Below, piece by piece: positions 22,635-35,099 of a stretch of DNA of 64,000 nucleotides. The stretch is from Naematelia aurantialba. Its lineage: Eukaryota; Basidiomycota; Tremellomycetes; Tremellales; Naemateliaceae. The position numbers and the translations under genes were made by a program. Numbering within the stretch: position 1 is the first letter of the stretch; every line of letters starts with the position of its first letter. The stretch is from assembly GCA_021527695.1 (NCBI GenBank), contig JAKFAO010000005.1:1488001-1552000 (forward strand), written 5' to 3'. The notes below the pieces were generated by a model that searched no databases, was not told the DNA's origin, and saw nothing but the letters and a program-made list of their open reading frames with translations.

Positions 22635-25541
22635 TTACTTTGTTGACACTTGTACTTGCCAACCAGCATTGACATCCGCGGCAACCTCCCGCTTGGCTTC
22701 AATCTTGCCCAACAACGACTCTTCCAGCGCATGAGCACACACGGCGCAGAACGCTACAGCCCGTCAGCGAGTCCACCTTGCGCCGTCGTGGTCTTACATG
22801 GGTAGTTGACGTTGCGCATGAGACACGCGTCGTTTGTCTATTGCTATCAGCACGACACGCTCTCCGATCAAGGACGGAGAGCCGAGAGCTGGACGGACTG
22901 GCCGAAGCGTCACCTTGCCATTCATGGCGTACGTCGGGAAAGCGCCGATGAAGCCTGGCGTGGCGTTAAACCTGTCAACTCAGCTGTCATGCTAATGCTG
23001 ACTGTGAGGCCGAGGGGATGAGGAGAAGAAGAAGAAGAATCATACTAACCTTCCGTGGCCGCCATACTCCTCAATTTCAAGACTAGTAATCATCTTACCT
23101 CCCTGCCCCTCCTCCGCATCCTGTCCCTCTTGCGTCAACCTTACGTCGATGCTGTTCACGCCCTTTGGCAAGCCACGCGGCAATGGGATTCCAAGCCATC
23201 GGCGGTCTTTCGATCCCGCCCAGGAAGGTGCGAAGGCGTCCGAGAGGTTCAGCGGGACGTCGTTGAGCGCGATGTTTATGTGCGAAGGGTCCGGGATGGA
23301 CGAGAGGGACAGCCGAAGTAGGGCGGAGGGGTAGTCGTGCGATGCGAGTGGGTCGTGGGATGGAGATACTGAGGATGATATGAAGGTGATGTTGTATGGC
23401 CCGTGCGAGAGATCGTACCATCTGATATCGCGTGAGTATCTCAATGAGCCGATGTGAGGCTCGGAGCGATGAGGAGGCTCGGACGTGAGACGGCTCTGAG
23501 CGGTGAGGGGGCTCTGAGCGGTGAGGTGTCATTGGTGAGACTTGGGAGACATACGGATAAGCCTGAATAGGAACCTTGACATCCTCTATCCGGACATCTT
23601 CCCCTACGGATAAGAAATCTTTCCACTTGAGGTGATCGACGTGCTCGACTTTATCCGAGTTGGCGCCAAAGTATGCGAAGCCTGCGGTGGAATTCAGTCA
23701 GAAGATTCAAAACACGTCGAAGCACAGAGGCAAGAAGAAAGAGCGGAGCGGGTCGGCAAGACGCCAGCAGTAAGAAAACCCAGGCAAGGAGAAGCAGGAA
23801 GCAACGAAGAAGAAGCAAAAGCAGGAAGCAAACAGAGCAAGGATCAATCAGCAACGAGCGCGACGTAACAAGCAAGAGCGCAACTGAGCAAGGACGGCGA
23901 TGAGGTGAGCCACGGACGTCAAGCACGCACCACCTTCGTACTCCTCCCCGACGGGGATGAGCGAATGCCCCAACTCATGTCGCAGCACCAGAGGTCCGTT
24001 CTTCTCGGACGCAGTGATGACGCTCCTCCGCTCAGCATGTCTTTCTCGGTGTGGGTGGCACTCACGTGAACTCGCCGCCGAGGCCGCCGTATAGTGGGTC
24101 GTTCCCTGTTTCGTCAGCGCTGCATCAAGAACAGCGAGGTCATGTAGCGTTCATCCAAAGACACGCAAGCAGTCTCGCCAGCAAACACGGGATGGCATCA
24201 CATGCACGCGAGCAGAATCTGCGGCAGGACGGCAAAGCGCCGTTTGGGACCAACGAACTGGTGCAGATAAGAGGGACGTAGATGAGGGATGTAAACGACA
24301 GCGACACAAGGAGAGCGCAAGTCAGAGGTAGCGTGAATGAAAGAGACGTGAACGAGGACCGACCAAGTATGATCGCCTGATCACAGCCCCCCTCCCTGCC
24401 CTGCCCCGACCCCTCGCGGAAGGACCGACAGGCCGCGCGCGCCCTCTGCGGCCGCGCGACGTATACCCCCCTCAGCTCTGGTCCGGGGCGGTACAGGCCG
24501 AACGCAGCCCCCGGTATGGGGGTGTCTTGGGTGCCTACTCCTGACTACAAGGGGACGGTCAGTACGTGGTGCGAAGTATGTGGTGCGGCGGTACGTTGAC
24601 CGGAAGTGTGTGGTCTGCAGTATGTGGTCGGGTCTACAGGTATATGGTCGGGATTGATAGAGATGGAGACAGCTTCCGCACAGGGGAATGCGATTCCGAG
24701 TCAAGACGACAGGGAAATGAGGCTGCGCTTTAAGGACGGGCGGTGAGTGGGTAGAGAAGACAGAGAATGATCAGAGGTGTGGAATGGCAAAGAAGGTATG
24801 GAACGATAGAGAACGTTCAATGGGTCGACAAGGTAGAATGAGTCGACAGGGTAGCATGGGTCGACAAGATAGCATGGGTTTACAAGGTAGAGTGGATAAA
24901 CACGGTAACCGGCAGTACACCCACCGTGTTGGAGGGCACAAACGCAGCCCACACATTCAGCAGGCCCCGCACATGTCCCATCGCCGACGAGGGCGAGACG
25001 ATATCCCCCGTAAGCCTCTGCGCGTCGGCGAGGAACTTGTCCGCCTCGTCGTGGGTATCTGTACAGGACCGTCAGTTATTCCCCTCTCACCCCCCACGGC
25101 CGCCGGATCCAGGATCCACCGTCCGAGCACAGCCAGATACGTGGCAGTAGCCGGACGACGCAGCTACCGCCACTCACATCCATCAGAGAGGAACATCAGG
25201 TCCACTCGTTCTGCACTTGGCCCACTGACATGCAGTGGATACAGGACCATGCCTTCTGGACGCTGCTCGGTCCCTGCCTCGACCGCATCTCCATCCCCAC
25301 CCCAACCCCCATCCGCGTAATCAGGACTGAGGGCGGTGTAGTCGATGCGCGGATGGAGGGGCGACTCGATCGTTGCGCCGATGAATTGGGGAACGGATAC
25401 CGGCCGTTGTTGTTGACCAGCTGCGCGAGCACCTGTAGCTCTGCCTCTGGCACAGGCACTTTACACGTCAGTCAGTCCATTTACATCCAGACGGCAAAAT
25501 CACCAAATAGCTAGCCATGAGACGAGCACAGCGCCTCGCAT
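22635..25541 (-). CDS. Secreted M64-family metallopeptidase
   Basis: The start is a short signal-peptide exon, MRGAVLVSWLAI, spliced to CACARGRATGARA. Next come SAERVDLMFLSDGY, THDEADKFLADAQRL, LLNVWAAFVPSN, LGNDPLYGGLGGEF, then the zinc site GPLVLRHELGHSLIPVGEEY (HELGH, third ligand region GEEYEGG). After GFAYFGANSD a C-terminal domain has IRWYDLSHGPYNITF and WLGIPLPRGLPKGVN. The last exons give GFIGAFPTYAMNGK, DACLMRNVNYPSFCAVC and a stop at 22637-22635. This order matches fungal IgA-peptidase-like M64 proteins, extracellular zinc proteases of uncertain natural substrate. The Cys pair in CLMRN and FCAVC fits that family's end. About eleven exons; internal borders are approximate. DPS1 ends 134 bp upstream on the same strand. 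Confidence 0.9.
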
Positions 25542-25674
25542 GTCGTCTACTGCTCAAACTGCTCAAGCTGATTTGGAGCCTCGTCAAGGCGGATCCACTC
25601 GACACACTTCTATAGACATCGTTGCATGCTTGCCCACCTCGGCCATGCCCGCACCACGTGACCCGCGGCGCATG

Positions 25675-27709
25675 CTACGGCGTCAACCGCTTCGGGTCCC
25701 GCGGGAACAGGCTCGCCCTCCTAATGTTGCCCAACTTGAGATACAGCATGACCACCCTCTCCAGGCCGATTCCGCCACCCCCATGCGGCGGCGCACCCAG
25801 TCGGAATGCAGAAATGTACCCCTCCATGGTCTTTGGGTCGACGCCCAGCTCGACCAACCGTTTCGTCAACATTGCTGGATCGTGCACTCGCTGAGCGCCC
25901 GAAAGAATCTCTTCTCCACGCATGAAAAAGTCGTACGAATTGGAGAAAGACGGGTCAACGGGGTCCGGCATGGTGTAGAAGGGTCGGATGGCGGTGGGGA
26001 ACTTGTCGAGGATAAAGTAGTCGGTCTTGTATTTCTCGCGAACGAGCCGACCAAGCAATTTTTCGTTTTCGGTGCTCATGTCATCCATTTCTCCAATGGG
26101 ATTTCCCTCGCCGTCGGTGGCGCCGGCCTCACGCAGCATCTTCATACCCTCCTTGAACTCAAGCTTGAGCGTCTTGTCGAGGAACAGGAAGTCTTCACAT
26201 GGGAACTGCTTGCGGATTGTCTGGATCTCGTGTGTGTATTTCTCCTTGAGACCCTTGAAGATGGCGAGGAAGAGAGAGTCAAGCGTATCCATGACCTCGT
26301 GGTAGTGCTCCTCGATGGCCATTTCCAGATCGAGACCCACAAACTCGGTCATGTGTCGGTGAGTGTTGGAGTCTTCTGCTCGGAACACCGGAGCAATCTC
26401 GTAAACTCGCTCCATGTCGCCCGCAATGGCCATCTGTTTGGCGAGTTGTGGGCTTTGAGCGAGGTAGGCGATGCCTTAGGAGTCAGTCGGCTTCATCAAT
26501 CCTCTACCGAACGCTCACCGTTGAAGTACTGCACTTTGAAGACACTGGCCCCACTCTCAGTGGCAGCGCCTTGAAGTTTCGGCGAGTGTATCTCAATGAA
26601 CCCCTTGGAGTTGAGCTCGTCTCGGAAGAGCTGGCACACGGCGGACTGCAGGCGGAAGATAGCTTGGTTCGTTGGTGTCTGGCACCTTGTAAGCATAGTT
26701 CGGATTATGAACTGGCCACACGCACTCTGAGATCCATCACGCGGTTGTCGAGACGAGTGGGCAATGACACCCTTGAGAACTGAACGTCCTCCGTCTCCAT
26801 CTTTGCATCATCAGCTCTGTCGCCAGTCCAAAGAATGAAGCTCACCCGCTCAAAGTCCGCTTCGGGGCGAGACGCATCGTCAATCGAGAACGGGAGACCC
26901 TCGGCCTCGACCTCGACGAAGAGCTGACGCAGAGTGAGCTTTGAGACGATTACAGATTACATCAGAGAACTCACCTTGTAAATGCCAACCTCATAGTCGG
27001 TAACAGTGCAGCTCTTCACTTCGGCCTCCTTGACGATTCCTTCAACCAGGACAATCGACTCTGCCTGCACGCGTGTTAGCTGACGTCCTGGCGCTTCACA
27101 GCATGGATGCTGACCGGAATGGTCTGCGCAAACTTGAGCATTTGCTTGGAAATCTGGTGCTCGTCCTTCTCGCCGGATACGACAAGGACTCCCTGGAGCG
27201 TAAGGGTCTGCTGTCGGAAAGAGAGGAAGACGATCTTCGCGCCTGAGACCGTCAGCGTAGGCCTGCATCGGTAGCCGGTCGCGCTGACCCTGCGGACGCA
27301 TGTTGTGTAGCCTGGCTCGGAAAATGATGCGTTGGCCAACAAGATCCTTGCTGAGCTCGGGGAACTTGAGCCTCTTCTGCCCTGAGCGCCATCAGCTTCA
27401 GCATACCATTGTCGTGATGCGCATGCCAAGCAAGGGTATCAGGCATTGTTGGTAAACGAGTAGAGACCCACCATGTCTCTCCTGGCTCTGGTGCAGGGGG
27501 AGCTTGCCGTAGTTCTGGCTCGCATGGTCCTCCGCTGCGGCTGCCTCGCGCTTCTTCTTCTCCTCTTCTTCCCTCGCCGCACGCTCGGCTGCCTTCTTCG
27601 CCTTCTCCGCCTCCTTCTGGCGTTTCTTCAGCTCAGACTTGGACGGGCCGCCGGGCGCATCGTCTTCCACACCCTCCACAGGCTGCTCTACTGGTTTCTC
27701 CTCGGCCAT
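25675..27709 (-). CDS. DPS1: Cytoplasmic aspartyl-tRNA synthetase
   Basis: Charges tRNA-Asp with aspartate in the cytosol. The N-terminal extension (about residues 20-65) is Lys/Glu/Ala-rich and typical of eukaryotic AspRS. The anticodon-binding OB fold follows ([37 protein letters not shown]). The class II core shows [20 protein letters not shown], motif 2 in [20 protein letters not shown] and motif 3 in [20 protein letters not shown], ending with [15 protein letters not shown]. Exon 1 is 27709-27472; the catalytic half, from [13 protein letters not shown], is one exon ending at 25675. The ATG at 27709 is preferred over an in-frame TTG 21 bases upstream. Head to head with LYS1 over 230 bp. 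Confidence 0.95.
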
Positions 27710-27939
27710 GCTGCTCTGCAAGCGTTGCAATTCAAAAGTCAGAAAAACTCAAGTTGCGAGAGCTAGACGAGTCGAAAGTCGGAACAGAGCAGGCCGTAAT
27801 ATCACGCCTCAAAATGCCACGTCATTCTCGACTCGACGGTTATCGGTGATTTCCGTATCAAACCGTGCTCAAAAGTTGAGAAGGCTACCAGGCAGTTTGC
27901 ATACTCTTCCTCTTCTCCTCCAGGTTCTCTTCAATCACC

Positions 27940-29700
<1,761 letters not shown>

Positions 29701-29810
29701 TCGCACTCTCATTGAGTTGCTAGTATTCACCCTGTCATTGTACCCACAGACATGTAAGGATCGATATGCATACAACTTGTGCGAATGCGTCTTGAAACTG
29801 CTCTCTGTCC

Positions 29811-30631
29811 CTAGGCGAGAGGGAGATAGGCCTTCCTGCGCGCCTCTTCCTCCTCTGTAAAGCGCCACGATAACCATGTCTGCTCGAGCCGATCCGCACC
29901 ACCCGCACCGCCCCGGCCATCTGGACCATCTGCAACGTCTGAGGGGTCCAGAGGGTTCAGAGTGTTGGGAGGGTTTGGAGGGTTCGGAGTATTCGGAGGG
30001 CTAGCGAGGTCTTTGGTTGGATCCGCCGGGAGAGGGATACCGTGGGCCTGGAAGCGGTGTTTGTGTAGTGCTGAGAGGGACGGGTGAAGGTGTGGTTTGT
30101 CTACGCCCGTCAGTGAGGTAGGTCGTGCTTCCTCTTCCTGCTTCCTGCGTTCTGCTTCCTGCTTCGTGCGGGAAATCAAACGTGACGTGACGGTGTTCGT
30201 GCTCGTACTCACCTTCGAGAAGACAGAGGAATATGGCCATCCTAGAGCATATAAGCATGAGTGAGCTGGACAACGCAAGCCGGCCGTCGCCGTGAACGAG
30301 TTGGCTAGGCACGCCCCGTGGCCATGGACGAGTTGGCTCGAACACGGAGGGATGCAACGCCCAGAGCTTCCAGCTGTCCTCGGAAGGCGGATGGACCCAG
30401 ACTCACCGAGAAGGATCAGTCTCTTTGCCCGCGAGGCTATCGTTTAGTACTACAGGATCCGTCCATCCTACGCAGAGACCGCGTGAGCAGAGACGAACTA
30501 TGGCGGAAGGTGGATTTACGGTCAGGAAGGACTTGGCGTGGTGTTAATGTAGGAGGCAGCGACCAGGTTGTTTTTAGGCTTGCTGTCGCTTTTGCCGAGG
30601 CGGATGGTGATGAAGATGAGGAGGGTTCCAT
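29811..30631 (-). CDS. Protein of unknown function, about 207 residues
   Basis: A spliced model with exons 30631-30520, 30467-30407, 30373-30213 and 30100-29811 gives 207 residues in one frame, with GT-AG introns of 52, 33 and 112 nt. Exon junctions are supported by continuous protein-like sequence: TDPVVLNDSLAGKETDPSR, WKLWALHPSVFEPTRPWPRG, a hydrophobic stretch SSSLMLICSRMAIFLCLL, HKHRFQAHGIPLPADP, a Pro/Asn-rich linker, and TWLSWRFTEEEEARRKAYL at the C terminus. The hydrophobic part could be one membrane helix. The frame is open upstream of the ATG, so the start could lie further out. I do not recognise a family. LYS1 converges 110 bp away. Confidence 0.55.
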
Positions 30632-30895
30632 GGCGCTCTCGATGGCCAACGTGGATATCTCTGGACGTTGGCTGTTGATAGAAACAGTCAGTGATGCTTG
30701 ACGGTCGGGCTTCTGTCGGCCGGATCCGAAGCGTGCGCGCGCAACGGGTGAGTACTGACGAGTGGCGAATTCAAATGCCTCCATACCCATATCGACTCTG
30801 ATCTGTCGACGCGAGGCATACACAATATCCCAGAGTGAGACCAGCAGCAACGCATGACTGACGTATCCTACATCACTATCTGATATATAACCCCA

Positions 30896-31223
30896 CTATC
30901 GCACCGTGGCGACCCTACCATCCGTCCCAGCGCTACCGCCCATCCGAGCCATCCTCGCTCGTTCTATCTTGCCTCTCAGCAGGCCCTCCGACCAAGCCGA
31001 GGAAGTGATATGTGTCTTGCCCCCTTGGGAGACGGCTCTCGCTGCTGGGTTGGGAGATATGGAGGGAGATGCAGAGAGGCCAGATGCCTTGCTGGCACTA
31101 GGAAATGCCATCAGTGAGGGAATCATCCTGCGACTTTCATGACAGGGTAGAGTTGACTCACTGTTGGCGCACAAGGCCCGATAGGCGGTGGATCGTGAAT
31201 GTCTGCGGAGCGTAGGTGATCAT
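30896..31223 (-). CDS. Small unknown protein, about 97 residues
   Basis: Two exons, 31223-31162 and 31127-30896, join over a 34-nt GT-AG intron to 98 codons. The product starts MITYAPQTFTIHRLSGLVRQ, which could be a mitochondrial presequence (basic, few acids), continues with Ser/Ala/Pro-rich sequence and ends in a basic helix-like part (GLLRGKIERARMARMGG) and RVATVR. The plus strand is also open across exon 2, so this is a candidate rather than a firm gene. The intron length matches the ultra-short class seen elsewhere in the window, which is the main support. Confidence 0.4.
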
Positions 31224-31864
31224 TTGGTATCGGGGACGCTGTTCGATACGATGAGTCGCTAAGATGACTGTGCTGAACCGGCAGCAAAAGTATGGATGTT
31301 GAACAAGAACAGTACGACACGGCGTGCCGACTCGAATATCGGCCTACGTCTAGCAGTGGAGCACAACATCGCTCCATTGCAATACTGAAGAAGGGAGAAA
31401 CAAGTTGGCGACTGACGTGAGAGCTGTGGGCAGTTGGGAGTAGAGCCAAAGGAGGTACGCGCGTTCGAGTCACGTCACAGCGGTCATGCCGGGACAGGGT
31501 GAGAAAGGACACGACGCGGAAGTGCTTCAGAGTTCAGTGCGCCACATTGCATAGGCAGACAAGTAGTATGCTGAGATTCAGAGGGCTCGACTGCTAGGTC
31601 TCTGGCTACAGTCTGCATTTTCCCGGCGAGTATTGGAATCCAAGCAGAATGCAGCGGATCCTTGATCTATGGTATACTCGTATGATCCCCCCCACAGAGC
31701 GCTCCAGCTACGTCACATGAAGGTACGATCAGCATCATCATCAGCTGAGACGTCACACTCGTCATACATCAGAGTCGAGTCATCTGAGTCATAGCTTTTC
31801 AACCCGGTCATGCATCCACATCCCCCAACTTGTTTCTTCACTCGATCTTCATTCAAGACTCAGG
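31224..31864. promoter_or_regulatory. Upstream region of the Con-6 gene and of the 97-residue gene
   Basis: 641 bp between divergent starts. Apart from the TGAGTCA box described separately and clustered TCA/TCAT triplets at 31735-31790, I see nothing specific. Confidence 0.4.
31785..31791. promoter_or_regulatory. AP-1/Gcn4-type TGAGTCA box
   Basis: A perfect TGAGTCA heptamer sits 74 bp upstream of the Con-6 start, with a GACGTCA core (CRE-like) near 31749. bZIP factors bind both in fungi, and Con-6 genes are stress or development regulated, so a link is plausible. Chance occurrence is possible. Confidence 0.35.
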
Positions 31865-32529
31865 ATGACGAACGGCAAGACCGATAGCGAGCAGCAACAC
31901 GAGCACCGCGTGCTCGGCGGATACAAGGCGTCAGGCTCACCTCCTCGTATTCGGTGCGATAGCTGACTCCTAGGCTGTAGGGCGTTGCATAACCCCAATG
32001 TCTGTTACGCTTCTCCTTCTATCTCGCCCCACATTCTGATGGAAGCCATGCCAATCCCACCCGACCTGCACTTGCCCATCCTGCTCGCTCTTGTACAAGC
32101 GAGGAGCTAATGTTCACGTCAAGGTCTCGGCCGAGATGAAGGAACACGCCGCCGAGGTACTCGCATCGCACGGTGTCGAGGTGAAGCACAACGATCTCCC
32201 AGCACATAACGAGGAGCATCACACGCACATCCACGACCACGGCACGCGCCATGCGCATGTGCAGCCCAAGGAAGTCGGCGAAGCCGAGACGCATCACCAG
32301 AACCGGGTGTTGGGCGGGTACAAGGCGTGAGTTTTAAGTAATGGTCCTTTCGAGTCCCATGCTCTGATCTCTTGCTCTGATCAAGAGATCAGCGAGCCCA
32401 GGCTGTGCGAGTTGGAACCGAACCAAGCTGAAGCAAATGGATAGGACGCTGAACAACCCAAATGTCTCGGAGGAGGCCAAGGAACGCGCCCGGGAGGTGC
32501 TAAAGGAGCATGGCGAGGACGCAGAGTAG
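31865..32529 (+). CDS. Con-6 family protein with two repeats and a His-rich linker
   Basis: Four exons (31865-31929, 31981-31999, 32124-32326, 32445-32529) give 123 residues. Two copies of the conidiation-6 motif are present: RVLGGYKAALHNPNVSAEMK near the N terminus and RVLGGYKATLNNPNVSEEAK near the C terminus, each followed by a helix ending in LxxHG. Exon 2 is a 19-nt microexon that completes the first motif, and each repeat is interrupted at the same GYKA site. The linker has HNEEHHTHIHDHGTRHAHV, a dense histidine cluster that could bind metal. Con-6 proteins are small, soluble, stress- or spore-associated; molecular role is not settled. Confidence 0.88.
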
Positions 32530-32995
32530 CTCGAAGCGCCGAGGAGATGAGTTGATGTCGTATGCATTGTGCACTTGGTCATCTGCTACGGTGCCGTCTC
32601 CGCTGGATAGCATCCGCACAAGCAGCATCCGAATCGTTACAGTTACGGTGCATGTTCCGGGATCAGGGACAGTAAACCATGTACGCGTACGGCCGTGGGC
32701 CATTGCCGAAAACCTAACCCTATGAGCAACTGACCTCGAGGTACGCTCTACTTCGGCCACCGGCTGACGTAGCCTCCACATTCTCGTCGCTTTCGACCTC
32801 CCGTAGTCCCGTTCGTCGTTCCCAGCAGGGCTCAACCGCGGCGGAGGAGTACGGAGCGGTTGCGGCGCTGTACTTCGATTCTCTTTTGTCGTTCTTGTGG
32901 TCCTCGCGGTCGTCGTCGTCGGTAAAGGAGGCGTTCTCCGATCTTCGTTGAAGAGTGCCGAGTTATCCCAATTCCAGATTCAGAGAGCGAGCAAA
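32530..32995. other. Con-6 3' region and ceramidase promoter
   Basis: 466 bp between the Con-6 stop and the alkaline ceramidase start. GTCGTCGTCGTC-type triplets at 32908-32925 are the only simple repeat. No gene seen. Confidence 0.5.
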
Positions 32996-34775
32996 ATGGG
33001 CGCCTTTGACGGGCTTCGCGGTGACCAGGTGTCCCATGGCTGTGAGTACACGTTCCCAACGGCCCCATCGGGGAGTAGGAGCTCCCACCAGCTAGTCGTT
33101 GAGCGGGGGCTCATAGAGGTGGAATGTTGCTGACCAACCAGATTGGGGACCGCATACTGGCACAATAGACTGGTGAGTTACTCGTCCCTTCTTGCGCCCT
33201 TCGACTATCAAGTCGTACTCCACCCTGTTTGCTCTCCGCTGTATCATGCTGACGAGCTGGGGTTTCGCTCACTTTCTTGTCGACCCTTCCTTTCTTCTTG
33301 TGACCTTTCTTTCACCCTCTCGTCGTCCTCTCGTCCTTCGTTCCTTCGCTCTTCGTCCTTCCCCTTCTTCGCCCCTTTCTCCCTCATTTTTCTTCCCTCT
33401 TCCTTCCTCCCTCTTCCTTCCTCCCTCTTCCTTCCTCCCTCTTCCTTCCTCCCTCTTCCTTCCTCCCTCTTCCTTCCTCCCTCTTCCTTCCTCTTCCTCC
33501 TTTCCGTCCCTCTTCCCCCTTCCCCCCACCCCTACCTGTCTTCCCCGTGACCGCGTTTTTTCCTTCCTCCTACAACTCGCAAATCTCATACGCTCCCTTG
33601 ACGCCGTCATCTCACAGGTGCGAATCTAACTACTCGCACTCGCCCTACATCGCCGAGACCTACAACACCTTGACCAACATCCCCGTCGTTCTTGGCGGTC
33701 TCTACGGCGCACTTGCGACCTACTCTGCCGGGGTGAACAAGCGTTATGCAGCGTGTTACCTCGGCCTGAGCTTGATTGGCATTGGCAGTACGGGTTTTCA
33801 TGCGAGTTTGCGGTGGGAGTGGCAGTTGATGGACGAGCTGCCTATGGTGAGTTCCTATGACTGCGCCAGCACTGTAGTCAGCGAGCAGATTCATAGGCAA
33901 GAACCATGTCTGGTAAAGGTGCTGACTCATCCTGCAGATCTACGTGGTTAGCTACGCAGCCTTGCAGATCCTCGATACCCTTCCGGGCTTCAAACCGCGT
34001 TTCGGCCTATGGGGCTACCTCGTTTTCATCGCATGGTGCATCTTTGTCACCTTCTCCTAGTGAGTATGCGATTCTTCCGTCTATCGTACCCCTGATTGAC
34101 GTCTGCTAGCCTATACTTGCCAAATCCAGTGTATCATCAGCTTGCCTTCGGCGCCATCCTCCTCACGACGACTGGCCGCAATGGCATCCTTATCCGCCGA
34201 CTTCCGGCGACGCATCCAGGCCGCCAACTCATCACCCGCTCCATGGCATGGGGGGTATTCACCTTTACCGCGGGCTTTGCTATTTGGAACATAGATAACA
34301 TGTTCTGCACGAACCTGAGATCGTGGCGAGAAATGTTGGGCATGTGGGCGTTCCTGCTCGAAGGTGCGCGAGGTGGACGAGAAGCCCCGCCAGGGTTGAG
34401 CTAACAAGGACAGGTCATGCGTATTGGCACCTCATGACTGGTTTTGGTGCATACTGGATCTTCACTGCCTCCATCTGTCAGCTGCCCTGACCTCACGTGG
34501 TGTGAGCATTCATAACTGATCAGATGATAGATTTACAGCTCGCTATCAAGGTGTCGCCCGATGCGTACACGTTCAACGGAAAAGCATGGCTACCCATTGT
34601 GCGACCTCGAGTACCGGCCAAGTCGGCGGTAGTGATAATAGACGACAAGAGTGGCAAAGTAGCGGGGACTGGTGAGACACTGGAGGCGACGATGGAGACG
34701 AATGGGAAGGACAGCGCGACGCTGGATGTGAAGAGGGAGCCGAAGGGTCTAGACGGCGAGCCCAAGGGACAATGA
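32996..34775 (+). CDS. Alkaline ceramidase
   Basis: Integral membrane enzyme of the ER/Golgi that hydrolyses ceramide to sphingoid base and fatty acid. Seven exons (32996-33041, 33142-33172, 33618-33846, 33938-34059, 34110-34363, 34414-34476, 34531-34775) sum to 329 residues. Family marks are GYWGPHTGTIDWCESNY, YIAETYNTLTNIP, STGFHASLRWEWQLMDELPM (catalytic His and Asp) and EGHAYWHLMTG (HxxxH). Multiple hydrophobic helices fit the seven-TM CREST fold. The tail after PYTFN-type segment is hydrophilic and extends about 70 residues. It could be the counterpart of yeast YPC1 or YDC1; sequence alone does not separate them. Intron 2 is 445 nt and dominated by a pyrimidine repeat. Confidence 0.93.
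33390..33500. repeat. 14-bp pyrimidine minisatellite in ceramidase intron 2
   Basis: At least six exact copies of CTTCCTCCCTCTTC in tandem, inside a pyrimidine-rich stretch running from about 33290 to 33540. Confidence 0.9.
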
Positions 34776-35099
34776 CAGCATTGCGTTGTGAAATCTGACG
34801 CTTGGTGGGATGTGGAGGATGAGGTCGGCGTGGAAAGTGGATCTAGCATATCTCATTGGCATATACACACGTGCATAGCATTGCATATTGCGTCCTGGCC
34901 TGTGGGACTGGCGGGTTGAGGATTGACGAGTGCAGGATTGAGGAATGCAGGTCGGAGGCAAACAAACACAAAAAGAAAAGAAGACGCGAAGGTTGAATTT
35001 TCCGTCACTCGTCACCACTGCTCTGGTGTACACTTTGGTAGTGTCGCATACGGGGAACCACCACTTATGACCCAATAACAGCGCTCCGGGTCATTGATC
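34776..35099. other. Ceramidase 3' region and NDC1 promoter
   Basis: 324 bp, with a short A-rich run at 34966-34985 and three copies of a GATTGAGGA/GATTGACGA-like segment near 34918-34945. No gene seen. Confidence 0.5.

Noticed and set aside
25540..26574. 344-codon open frame on the plus strand
   Set aside because: Antisense to the AspRS catalytic exon, whose motifs are unmistakable on the minus strand.
30906..31142. Plus-strand open frame at the 97-residue gene
   Set aside because: Starts at GTG with no in-frame ATG near its beginning or splice acceptor upstream. The minus-strand alternative gains a proper ATG through a typical short intron. Not fully excluded.
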